DNA of 64,000 bases from Microbacterium sp. JZ31 (GTDB taxonomy: Bacteria; Actinomycetota; Actinomycetes; Actinomycetales; Microbacteriaceae). The position numbers and the translations under genes are program-made. The notes under the pieces are model-generated. The model did no database searches. It saw only the letters and a program-made list of their open reading frames with translations, and was not told the origin of the DNA. Positions 43,159 to 51,300 of this stretch are shown here, piece by piece. The stretch is from NCBI RefSeq assembly GCF_016805985.1, contig NZ_CP017661.1, forward strand, positions 806,001-870,000, written 5' to 3'. Position 1 is the stretch's first letter; the number at the start of each line of letters is the position of its first letter.

Positions 43159-44951
43159 CCCAGATCGTCGTCCTGCTCCGCCGGCTGTGGCCCTTCCTGC
43201 CGCACGAGGCCCGTCGCTTCCTCGTCGGGTACTCGCTCGTGTCGGCGGTGCTGTCGATCGTCGACGTCGTCGCGCTCATGCTGCTGGCCGTGGTGCTCGC
43301 CTCCGCCGTGTCCGGCGGGTCGATGACCCTGCCGCTCATCGGCGCGATCCCCGCGGACGCCCTCATCTGGATGATCCTCGTCCTGTCGGCGGTCGTGATC
43401 CTGAAGTCGGCGGCCAATCTGTGGCTGACGTGGGTGGCGACGCGACGGTTCGCGTCGCTCGAGGTCGAGGTCGGGGCGACGCTCCTGGCGGCCTACCTGC
43501 GCGCGCCGTGGACGGACCGGCTCGCGCGCAGCAATGCGGAGGTCGTGCAGCTCGCCAACGGCGTCGGTCAGGTCGTGTCGGGCTTCCTCCTGCCGGTGAC
43601 CACGGTGCCGGGGATGCTCATGACGTCGCTCGGCGTCGTGATCGTGATCTTCGTGGCCCAGCCCGTGACCGCGGTCGTCGCGCTGGTCTATCTCGGCGGC
43701 ATCGCCGCGCTGCAGTACTTCGTGCTGGGCGGCAAGACCCGCCAGGCGGCACGCGTCGCGCGCGACTCGCAGATCCGCGTCGCACGACTCGTCGGCGGCA
43801 TGGTCGGCGCGCTCAAGGAGATCACGCTCCGCGACAAGGTGGACGAGTCGGAGGCGGTGGTGAGGAAGCAGCGGACGCTGCTCGCCCGCGCCCGCGCGAA
43901 CTCGAACTTCCTGGCCGGGGTGCCGCGCTTCGTGTTCGACTCCGCGGTCATCGGCGGCTTCCTGCTCACGGGGGGCGCCGCGTACCTCGCCGGCGGCGGC
44001 GTCGACGCGATGGTCGCCGCGGTCGCGCTCTTCGGCATCGCGGGCTTCCGCCTCGTGCCGGCGCTCACCGGTTTCCAGTCGGTGATCACCCGCACGGTCT
44101 CGACCGGACCCCTCGTGGATCTGATGATCACGGACATCGAGAAGTCCGAGGAGTACCGCGCCGCGCAGGAGCACCTCGGTGACCGGCCGCTCCCCGCCGC
44201 CCCCCGCGAGCTCACGCTCTCGGACGTCGGCTTCACGTTCCCGGATGCGCAGGAGCCGGCCGTGCGCGATGTCACGTTGACGGTGCGCATGGGGGAGACC
44301 CTCGGGATCGCGGGACGATCCGGCGCCGGGAAGTCGACGCTCATCGACCTGCTCCTGGGGCTGCTGTCCCCGACGAGCGGACGGATCACGCTCGACGGCG
44401 AACCGCTCGAGGAGGTGCTCGCGGACTGGCGCAGCCGCGTCGGCTACGTGCCGCAGGAGGTCTCGCTCTTCGCGGGCACGATCGCCCAGAACATCGCCCT
44501 CGTCTGGGACGACAGCTTCGACCCCGAGCGCGTCGAGCGCGCGGCGCGTCGCGCGCAGCTGTGGGACGTGATCGAGCAGCGGTCGGGCGGCATCCACTCG
44601 GACATCGCGGACGGCGGTGCGAGCCTGTCCGGCGGGCAGCGCCAGCGTCTGGGCATCGCCCGGGCCCTCTACACCGATCCCCTCGTGCTCGTGCTCGACG
44701 AGGCGACGAGCGCGCTGGATGTGCGCACGGAGGCGGCCGTGACCTCCGCCATTCGTGAGCTGCACGGCGAGGTCACGGTCATCGCCGTCGCCCATCGCCT
44801 CTCCACGATCCAGGGGTTCGACCAGATCGCGCACATGCGCGACGGCCGGATCGTGTCGCTCGGCACATTCGAGCAGCTCGTCGCGACGGACGAGGACTTC
44901 GCACATCAGGCGGCGCTCGCCGGCCTCGCCAGAAAGGACGACGATGGCTGA
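43155..44951 (+). CDS. ABC transporter half-molecule, PglK-like lipid-linked oligosaccharide flippase
   Basis: 598 residues: a six-span exporter domain (about 1-320) fused to an ATPase domain with Walker A GRSGAGKST, Q-loop YVPQEVSLFAGT, signature SLSGGQRQRLGIARAL, Walker B LVLVLDEATSAL and AHRLSTI. It would act as a homodimer. Its place among glycosyltransferases fits a PglK-type flippase for lipid-linked sugars; a multidrug exporter is less likely here. The locus thus has two export routes, this one and Wzm/Wzt at 33319-35023. The next gene starts 8 nt before its stop. Confidence 0.85.
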   Translation: MTQIVVLLRRLWPFLPHEARRFLVGYSLVSAVLSIVDVVALMLLAVVLASAVSGGSMTLPLIGAIPADALIWMILVLSAVVILKSAANLWLTWVATRRFASLEVEVGATLLAAYLRAPWTDRLARSNAEVVQLANGVGQVVSGFLLPVTTVPGMLMTSLGVVIVIFVAQPVTAVVALVYLGGIAALQYFVLGGKTRQAARVARDSQIRVARLVGGMVGALKEITLRDKVDESEAVVRKQRTLLARARANSNFLAGVPRFVFDSAVIGGFLLTGGAAYLAGGGVDAMVAAVALFGIAGFRLVPALTGFQSVITRTVSTGPLVDLMITDIEKSEEYRAAQEHLGDRPLPAAPRELTLSDVGFTFPDAQEPAVRDVTLTVRMGETLGIAGRSGAGKSTLIDLLLGLLSPTSGRITLDGEPLEEVLADWRSRVGYVPQEVSLFAGTIAQNIALVWDDSFDPERVERAARRAQLWDVIEQRSGGIHSDIADGGASLSGGQRQRLGIARALYTDPLVLVLDEATSALDVRTEAAVTSAIRELHGEVTVIAVAHRLSTIQGFDQIAHMRDGRIVSLGTFEQLVATDEDFAHQAALAGLARKDDDG

Positions 44952-46092
44952 CGGCTCGAGGAAGACACTGCTGATCCTGTCGTACTCGAAGATCGCGACG
45001 GACCCGCGCGTCCGCCGGCAGATCGCGGTGTTCAAGGACCGCTATGACGTCATCACGTGCGGCCACGGGCCGACGCCCGAGGGCGTGGTGCGGCACATCG
45101 AGCTGCCGGCGGAGGAGAACGCCAACAAGTGGGACGGTCGCGTCCTGGCGCTGCGCCAGTACCGCCTCGAGCTGTGGCGCAACGTCGGCGTGCGCGGCGC
45201 ACTGCGACGTCTCAAGGGGATCCGCCCCGACATCATCCTCGCGAACGAGGCGATCGCGGTGCCGGTGGCGCTCAAGATGAAGCCGCGGTGCGGCGTGCAC
45301 GCCGACCTGCACGAGTACCACTCCCGGGTGCGCGAGCACGAGGGCTACTGGAAGCTGCGCGCCAAGCCCTGGATGGAGTGGATGATCCGCACGTACGTCA
45401 CGAAGGCGGATTCGTGGACCACCGTCGGACCGGGGATCGCCGCCGAGTACGAGCGCGAGTTCGGCTTCCGCCCCGACGTCGTGCGCAACGCCGCCCCCTA
45501 CGTCGAGGGCGAGCCCGGGGAGACCCACTGGCCGCCCCGGATCGTGCACTCCGGTGGCGCGATGCGCGCGCGAGGGATCCACACCATGGTCGAGGGCGTG
45601 CTGGCGGCGGAGAACGGCGCCACGATCGACCTGTATCTCGTCAAGAGCGATCCGAAGTACGTGGCGGAGCTGCAGGCGCTCGCGGACGCGTCGGGAGGTC
45701 GGGCGACGCTGCACGAGCCGCTTCCGTATGCCGAGCTGATCCAGCGGCTGCGCACCTACGACATGGGCATCCACGTCCTCCCGCCCACGAACTTCAACCA
45801 TCGCATGGCGCTGCCCAACAAGATCTTCGACTACCTGCAGGCGCGCATCGGCGCGGTCGTCGGGCCGTCGCAGGAGATGGTGCAGCTCGTGGAGTCGGTG
45901 GGCTACGGCGTGAGCACCGAGGACTTCAGCGCCCAGGCGATCGCCAGGACCGTCGACGCGCTCACGAAGGAGCGGATCGACCGCTTCAAGCAGGCGGCCG
46001 CGGCGGGAGCGAAGGCCCATGCCGCCGCGACGGATGACGCCGTCTGGCTCCGCGCGATCACGGCGATCGACGACCGATGCGGTGCGGCATGA
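44944..46092 (+). CDS. GT4-family glycosyltransferase
   Basis: 382 residues. LILSYSKIATDPRVRRQI at the start, GVHADLHEYHSRVREHEGYW, TVGPGIAAEYEREFGFRPDVVRNAAPY, and the donor region PPTNFNHRMALPNKIFDYLQARIGAVVGPSQEM. It is a close paralogue of the frameshifted gene at 48986-50127: the HADLHEY, TVG, VVRNAAPYV and ALPNKIFDYLQAR segments all recur. It overlaps the flippase gene by 8 nt. Substrate is unknown. Confidence 0.82.
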   Translation: MADGSRKTLLILSYSKIATDPRVRRQIAVFKDRYDVITCGHGPTPEGVVRHIELPAEENANKWDGRVLALRQYRLELWRNVGVRGALRRLKGIRPDIILANEAIAVPVALKMKPRCGVHADLHEYHSRVREHEGYWKLRAKPWMEWMIRTYVTKADSWTTVGPGIAAEYEREFGFRPDVVRNAAPYVEGEPGETHWPPRIVHSGGAMRARGIHTMVEGVLAAENGATIDLYLVKSDPKYVAELQALADASGGRATLHEPLPYAELIQRLRTYDMGIHVLPPTNFNHRMALPNKIFDYLQARIGAVVGPSQEMVQLVESVGYGVSTEDFSAQAIARTVDALTKERIDRFKQAAAAGAKAHAAATDDAVWLRAITAIDDRCGAA

Positions 46093-46108
46093 CCTGCGGA
46101 GCACGATC

Positions 46109-46528
46109 ATGACGGGACGCGTCGTCCTGCTGGCGCCGAGAGGCGTGACCGACGAGGCGACCGTCGCCGGACTCGGGGATGCACGACGGCTGCGGCTCGT
46201 GTGCTGGGCGGGCGCGCCCACCGCCGGGCTCACCGCGGTCCAGCTGCCGAGACCGTCGAAGCGGGTCTGGCGGCTCCATGCGGCGCTGGGCAGAGGTCCC
46301 CTCGGACGCACGCTGGTGCGTCTCACCCCCGCCGACACGGGCGCGCTCTTCTGGCGCGCGGCCTCGCGCCATGCCGAGGTGGAGGCGGCCGTCCACGGCG
46401 CCGACCTCGTCGTCGCGGGGGAGCGGGATGCGGTGTACGCCGCGTGGCGGATGCTGAATGACCGTTCCCGGGGCGTGCGCGGCGCCGTCAACGGGATCGC
46501 CGCCGCGGCCGAGAGGGTGAACGCGTGA
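46109..46528 (+). CDS. hypothetical protein in glycan locus, 139 residues
   Basis: Not recognised. It begins VVLLAPRGVTDEATVAGLGD, which looks like the first beta-alpha unit of a GT-B domain, but it ends after about 140 residues with no donor-binding domain. It has no membrane span or signal peptide, and is Ala/Arg-rich. The start is the ATG at 46109; earlier in-frame starts lie inside the previous gene. Its stop overlaps the next glycosyltransferase start by 4 nt, so it belongs to the operon. It may be a truncated glycosyltransferase or an accessory protein. Confidence 0.55.
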   Translation: MTGRVVLLAPRGVTDEATVAGLGDARRLRLVCWAGAPTAGLTAVQLPRPSKRVWRLHAALGRGPLGRTLVRLTPADTGALFWRAASRHAEVEAAVHGADLVVAGERDAVYAAWRMLNDRSRGVRGAVNGIAAAAERVNA

Positions 46529-47838
46529 CCGGGCCGCATCTGCTCTACGTCGCATTCGGTTTCCCGCCGAGCCGGGCCGGCGGCGTGTACCGGGCCCTGG
46601 CGACCGTGAACGCGTTCGTCGAGGCCGGGTGGGAGGTCACGGTCCTCACGGTGCCGCGCGACACGTTCGTCACCGGCATCGGCGCAGACGTGGGGCTGGA
46701 GGCCCGGATCGATCCGCGCGTCGTAGTCGAGCGCGTGCCGTTCGACGCGCCGCAGCGCGTCTCCGATCTGGCGGACTGGTCGCGCTTCCGCGCCCGGCAG
46801 CCCGAACTGTGGACGGTCCTCGACCGCGTCCGCGACATCCGCCGCTTCCCCGAGCCCGCGTACGGGCGCTGGCGCCCCGCCTTGGAGGCCGCCGCCGACC
46901 GTGTGCACGCCGCCAAGCCCGTCGATCTGGTGATCGGCACCGCCAACCCGCACGTCGACTTCGTCGTTGGTCCGCACCTGGCGACCAGGCACGCCGTGCC
47001 GTACGTCATGGACTACCGGGACGCGTGGGCGCTCGACGTCTTCAGCGGACGAGAGATCCACGCGGATCGCTCGCGCGCGGGCCGCGTCGAGCGGCGGATG
47101 ATCGACGGCGCGCACGAGGTGTGGTTCGTGAACGAGCCGATCCGGGCCTGGCATGAGCGCCGGTTCCCGGAGTCGGCGGCGAAGATGCACGTCGTCGCGA
47201 ACGGATACGACGAGTACGACGCGCCGCTGCGGGTGCCGGTGCGCCCGGCGCGCGGAGAGGGGCTCCGCTTCGGCTACGTCGGCACGCTCACGGACCAGGT
47301 GCCCCTTGCGGAGACGATCGCGGGCTGGCGCCAGGCCCGCCGGCGCGGCGCCGTCCGGTCGGAGGACCGTCTCGTCATCCACGGCTACCTGGGCCACTTC
47401 TCCGACAGGAGCCGCGCCGCCCTGGCTCTCGAATCCGTCGTCCCCGAGGACGGCATCGAGTTCGCGGGAGCGGTGCCCAAGGCCACCATCGGCGAGGTGT
47501 ATGCGGGATTCGACGCGCTCGTGCTGATCCTCGGCACCGGGGAGTACGTGACGAGCGGCAAGATCTTCGAGTACCTCGCGACGGGCATCCCCGTGATGTC
47601 GGCGCACGACCCGGGCAACGCCGCGAGCGACGTCCTGGCCGGTTCCGCGGCCTGGGTGCCCGCTCGCGGGCTCGAGACGGACGCGCTCGCCGATGCGTTC
47701 GCGGCCGTGGCCCGGATGGCCTCGTCCCAGACGCCGGACGGGCGTGCGGCGGCGCAGCACTGGGCGGCGCGGTTCGAGCGTCGCGCGCAGCTCGCTCCGC
47801 GCATCGCGGCACTGCGGGCCCACGTGGAGGCCCCGTGA
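46525..47838 (+). CDS. GT4-family glycosyltransferase
   Basis: 437 residues. N-domain LYVAFGFPPSRAGGVYRALAT, VIGTANPHVDFVVGPHLA and YVMDYRDAWALDVF; C-domain RFGYVGTLTDQVPLAET, IEFAGAVPKATIGEVYAGFDAL and the donor site VTSGKIFEYLATGIPVMSA. The PPSRAGGVYRA opening and DYRDAW motif are common to actinobacterial wall and O-antigen glycosyltransferases. GTG start overlaps the previous stop by 4 nt; the next gene overlaps by 1 nt. Substrate is unknown. Confidence 0.83.
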   Translation: MTGPHLLYVAFGFPPSRAGGVYRALATVNAFVEAGWEVTVLTVPRDTFVTGIGADVGLEARIDPRVVVERVPFDAPQRVSDLADWSRFRARQPELWTVLDRVRDIRRFPEPAYGRWRPALEAAADRVHAAKPVDLVIGTANPHVDFVVGPHLATRHAVPYVMDYRDAWALDVFSGREIHADRSRAGRVERRMIDGAHEVWFVNEPIRAWHERRFPESAAKMHVVANGYDEYDAPLRVPVRPARGEGLRFGYVGTLTDQVPLAETIAGWRQARRRGAVRSEDRLVIHGYLGHFSDRSRAALALESVVPEDGIEFAGAVPKATIGEVYAGFDALVLILGTGEYVTSGKIFEYLATGIPVMSAHDPGNAASDVLAGSAAWVPARGLETDALADAFAAVARMASSQTPDGRAAAQHWAARFERRAQLAPRIAALRAHVEAP

Positions 47839-48989
47839 TGCGCGTCGCGGTGACGAAGGGTACCCTCAGCATCCCGCCCACGTACTTCGCGGTGCAGCAC
47901 GCGCTGCAGCTCGGCGACAGGCTCCGGGCCGAGGTCTTCACGATGGCGGCGCGGATCGACGACGCCGCGATCGCGGAGCGCATCCGGATCCACGACGCGG
48001 GAGCCGCGATCCATGCGCGGATGCCGTCGCTGACCTGGTCGAGGCGCGAGCGGCTCGTGCCGCTCGTGGCCGGGCGGATGCGGCGCGACATCCGCCGGTT
48101 CGAACCGGACGTGGTGCATCAGCACTTCGCCAACTGGTCCGGCGCCGCACGCCTGGCCGCTCGGGATCGGAAGGTCCCCTTGCTGCTCACGCTGCACGGC
48201 GCAGACGTGTACGTTCCGCTCACCCCGCTGTCCGAGCGCAACGTCTTCGGCAAGCCCACGCTCGCGTGGCATCAGCGCACGGTGCGGTCCGCGTATCGCG
48301 ACGCGGCCCGCATCCTGGCCGTGAGCGAGTACCTGGCCGGGCAGGCTGTCGCGGGCGGCGCGGACGCGGCGAAGGTGGTCGTCCACTACCAGGGCGTCGA
48401 CACGGACCTCTATCAGCCGGTCGAGAAGCCCGAGCGAGAGCGCCCGCTGCGCGTGGTGTTCGTCGGCGGCCTCAGCAGGGCGAAGGGCATCCCCGATCTG
48501 CTGGCCGCATCGGCCGCCGCGAACGCGAGCACGCCGCACGAGCTCGTCGTGGTGGGCGACGGCGCGCTTCGCGACCAGGTGCGCGAGGCCGCATCCGATC
48601 CCCGGATCCGGATGACCGGGCAGATCGACCGCGAAGGCGTCAAGCGCGAGCTGGCCGCCGCCGATCTGTTCGTCCTGCCCACCCAGGCCGCAGGGCGATG
48701 GCGGGAGGCGGCCGGTCTGGTGACCTTGGAGGCCCAGGCGATGGGCGTGCCCGTGGTCGTGTACGACTCGGGCGGGGCGGGTGAGATGCTCCGCGACGGC
48801 GACACCGGCCTGCTCGTGCGCGAGCGCGACGTCGACGCCCTTGCCGACGCTATCCGCGGCATCCTGGGCCTGTCCTCCGCCGAACGGCGGGCCATGGGGG
48901 AGCGCGCCCGCCGCTTCGTCGTCGAGCACCGCAGCCTCGCTCGCAGCGCCGAGCAGCTGCTCGAGCACTACCAGGAGGTGATCGGATGA
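47838..48989 (+). CDS. GT4-family glycosyltransferase
   Basis: 383 residues from the ATG at 47838 (an in-frame GTG lies one codon earlier). The fold is clear: VVHQHFANWSGAARLAARDRKVPLLLTLHGADVY, ILAVSEYLAGQAVAGG, HYQGVDTDLYQP, RVVFVGGLSRAKGIPDLLAA, VLPTQAAGRWREAAGLVTLEAQAMGVPVVV with the EX7E motif, and GDTGLLVRERDVDALADAI. It is the most canonical GT4 in the locus. It starts with a 1-nt overlap and ends with a 4-nt overlap with the frameshifted gene that follows. Donor unknown. Confidence 0.87.
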   Translation: MRVAVTKGTLSIPPTYFAVQHALQLGDRLRAEVFTMAARIDDAAIAERIRIHDAGAAIHARMPSLTWSRRERLVPLVAGRMRRDIRRFEPDVVHQHFANWSGAARLAARDRKVPLLLTLHGADVYVPLTPLSERNVFGKPTLAWHQRTVRSAYRDAARILAVSEYLAGQAVAGGADAAKVVVHYQGVDTDLYQPVEKPERERPLRVVFVGGLSRAKGIPDLLAASAAANASTPHELVVVGDGALRDQVREAASDPRIRMTGQIDREGVKRELAAADLFVLPTQAAGRWREAAGLVTLEAQAMGVPVVVYDSGGAGEMLRDGDTGLLVRERDVDALADAIRGILGLSSAERRAMGERARRFVVEHRSLARSAEQLLEHYQEVIG

Positions 48990-50127
48990 GCCGCCCGCGG
49001 ATCCTCTGCATCTCGCTGTCGCCGATCCACCGCGATGCGCGGGTCCTGCGTCAGCTGAGCGTGCTGGCGGAGTTCGGCGACGTGACGACCGTCGGCTACG
49101 GCGAGGCGCCTCCCGGCGTCCTGCGTCACATCCGGGTGCCGGACGACAGGCCGTCGCTGCCGCAGACGCCGCTCGGCGTGCTGAAGCTCGGTCTGCGGCT
49201 GCACGGCGCGGCCGAGTTCGCCGCCCCCGGTACCGCGTATGCGCGCGCGCAGCTGTCGGGGGAGCGCTTCGACCTCGTCGTCGCGAACGAGGCCCGCATC
49301 CTGGCGCTGGCGTTCGAGGTCGCGGACGGCGCCCCCGTCTGGGCCGACATGCACGAGTGGGCCCCGAGGAGCGCACGCACGTGCTCGCCTGGAAGGTGCT
49401 CGTCGCGCCGCTCATGGTTCACCTGTGCCGCGAGTACCTGCCGCGCGCGGCGGCCGTGACGACGGTCGGCGGCGAGATCGCCAAGCTCTACCGGCGCGAC
49501 TTCGGCGTCGAGGCCGAGGTCATGCGCAACGCGCCGCCCTACGTCGACCTCGCGCCTTCGCCGATCGACGGCGACCGGATCCGTCTCGTCCACAGCGGGG
49601 GCGCGGTCCCCGGGCGCAACATCGAGGGGATGATCGACGCGTTCAAGCGGCTCGATCGGCGCTTCTCGCTGGACCTGTACCTCGTCACGGCGTCGCCGAG
49701 CGACCGCTACCTCACCGCATTGCGCGAGCGCGCCGCGGATGACGCCCGCATCCGCTTCCACGATGCTGTGACACCCGCCGCGCTGCCTCGCACGCTGAAC
49801 GCCTATGACGTCGGCGTCTACTGGATGCCGCCCGTGCACACGAACGCCCGTCTCGCCCTGCCGAACAAGTTGTTCGATTTCGTGCAGGCGCGCCTCGCGG
49901 TCGCGATCGGACCCACGCTCGAGATGGCGAATCTCGTGCGCGAGCACGACCTGGGCGTCGTCTCCGGGGACTACTCCGTCGACTCGTGCGTGCGCACGCT
50001 CGAGTCGCTCGACGGTCCGGACATCGCGCGCTGGAAGGCGAACGCCGACCGCGCCGCCCGTGCGCTCAGCTTCGAACGCGACGCCGACGTGGCGCGCGGG
50101 ATCGCCGCCAGACTGCTCGGTGCGTGA
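48986..50127 (+). pseudogene. GT4-family glycosyltransferase interrupted by a single-base frameshift
   Basis: The first 126 codons or so (48986 to about 49365) read a normal N-domain, ISLSPIHRDARVLRQLSVL to VWADMHEWAP, then run into Arg/Ser/Cys-rich nonsense ending at 49459. The next frame continues the protein as EERTHVLAWKVLVAPLMV, VMRNAPPYVDL, and ALPNKLFDFVQARLAVAIG to a stop at 50127. One extra C in the GGGCCCC run at 49359-49365 would restore a 380-residue protein, matching the 382-residue paralogue at 44944. It begins in a 4-nt overlap with the previous gene, as an intact operon member would. It is a recent inactivation, a slippage site, or a sequencing error. Confidence 0.85.
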
Positions 50128-50134
50128 GGCCGCC

Positions 50135-50140
50135 TAGACT
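50135..50140 (+). promoter_or_regulatory. -10 box, wecB-like gene
   Basis: TAGACT lies 8 nt before the GTG at 50149, in the short space after the frameshifted gene. Confidence 0.45.
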
Positions 50141-50148
50141 CGACTCCC

Positions 50149-51213
50149 GTGAAGATCGTCAGCGTCGTCGGCGCCCGCCCGCAGTTCGTCAAGCTCGCCC
50201 CGATCCACAAGGCGGCGCTCGCCGCGGGCGTGGAGCACGTGATCGTCCACACGGGCCAGCACTACGATCCGATGCTGTCGGACGTCTTCTTCGAGGAGCT
50301 CGGCATCGGTGCCCCCGATGTGCATCTGGGGGTCGGCAGCGGCTCGCACGGCGTGCAGACCGGAGCGATGCTGTCCGCGCTCGACGCGGTGTTCGACGAG
50401 CACCGCCCCGACTGGGTGCTCGTCTACGGCGACACGAACTCGACGGTCGCCGCGGCGCTCAGCGCCGTGAAGATGCACATCCCCGTCGCGCACCTCGAGG
50501 CCGGGCTGCGCAGCTTCAACCGACGGATGCCCGAGGAGCACAACCGCGTGATGACCGACCACGCGGCCGACGTCCTCCTCGCCCCGACGCAGGTCGCCGT
50601 CGACCACCTCGCGAACGAGGGACTCGCCGAGCGGACGGTGCTCGTCGGCGACGTCATGACCGATGTGCTCTTCGAGCAGCGCGACGCCCTGCCCGACGGC
50701 CCCTCGAAGCTCGCGCGGGAGCTCGGCCTGGAGCCCGGCTCGTTCTACGTGTCGACGATCCACCGGGCGGAGAGCACGGATGATCCCGGGCGCCTCGCCG
50801 AGATCGTCCGCGCGCTGTCCTCCCTGGACAAGCCGGTCGTCCTGCTCGCACACCCGCGTGTGGTCGCCAAGGCGGCAGCGCACGGCATCGACCTCGCGCA
50901 GGGAACCCTGCGCGTGCATCCGCCCCTGGCGTACGCCGACCTCCTCGCCGCGGTGCTCGACAGCGCCGGGGTCGTGACCGACTCGGGCGGGCTCCAGAAG
51001 GAGGCCTTCCTGCTGCGCGTCCCGTGCACGACCGTGCGGACCGAGACCGAGTGGGTCGAGACGATCGAGCTCGGCTGGAACGTCCTCGCCAACACCGCCG
51101 AGGAGATCGCCGCCGGCGTGACCCGTCCGCGCCCCGCCGACACCGACGCCGCCCCCTACGGGGACGGTCGCGCCGCCGAGCGCGTCATCACCGAGCTGCT
51201 CGGTCGCGCGTGA
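50149..51213 (+). CDS. wecB: non-hydrolysing UDP-GlcNAc 2-epimerase family (WecB/WbpI)
   Basis: 354 residues. KIVSVVGARPQFVKLAPIHKA, TGQHYDPMLSDVFFEELGI, VYGDTNSTVAAAL, AHLEAGLRSFNRRMPEEHNRV, TIHRAEST, and VVTDSGGLQKEAFLLRVPC are the family signatures, with catalytic Asp, Glu and His residues in place. It converts UDP-GlcNAc to UDP-ManNAc (WecB) or UDP-GlcNAc(3NAc)A to UDP-ManNAc(3NAc)A (WbpI). Both occur in the family and motifs do not separate them here. The 3-acetamido sugar genes at 39331-42013 and the dehydrogenase at 52874 make the second possible. TAGACT 8 nt before the GTG suggests its own leaderless promoter. Confidence 0.9.
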   Translation: MKIVSVVGARPQFVKLAPIHKAALAAGVEHVIVHTGQHYDPMLSDVFFEELGIGAPDVHLGVGSGSHGVQTGAMLSALDAVFDEHRPDWVLVYGDTNSTVAAALSAVKMHIPVAHLEAGLRSFNRRMPEEHNRVMTDHAADVLLAPTQVAVDHLANEGLAERTVLVGDVMTDVLFEQRDALPDGPSKLARELGLEPGSFYVSTIHRAESTDDPGRLAEIVRALSSLDKPVVLLAHPRVVAKAAAHGIDLAQGTLRVHPPLAYADLLAAVLDSAGVVTDSGGLQKEAFLLRVPCTTVRTETEWVETIELGWNVLANTAEEIAAGVTRPRPADTDAAPYGDGRAAERVITELLGRA

Positions 51214-51265
51214 GCCGGAGGACCGGCGGCTGGGACACCCGCGGAAACGCGTACCCGCGCCGTTG

Positions 51266-51271
51266 TATGTT
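51266..51271 (+). promoter_or_regulatory. -10 box, CWB2 surface protein gene
   Basis: TATGTT lies 6 nt before the GTG at 51278 and supports it as the start. Confidence 0.45.
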
Positions 51272-51300
51272 GCCCCTGTGAAAGCTGTTGCCCCTGTGAA
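51269..51300 (+). repeat. 18-nt tandem repeat across the start codon
   Basis: GTTGCCCCTGTGAA occurs at 51269-51282 and again at 51287-51300, a period of 18 nt. It duplicates the GTG start and its upstream bases, so the gene has two in-frame GTG starts (51278 and 51296) in the same local context. The -10 box favours the first. Confidence 0.7.

Noticed and set aside
44779..47823. Reading frame of about 1,000 codons on the minus strand opposite four glycosyltransferases
   Set aside because: Arg/Ala/Gly/His-rich product with no domain, a mirror of GC-rich third positions in the real plus-strand genes. The same holds for long frames opposite 51353-54379, 28076-30721, 12288-15152 and 306-2009.
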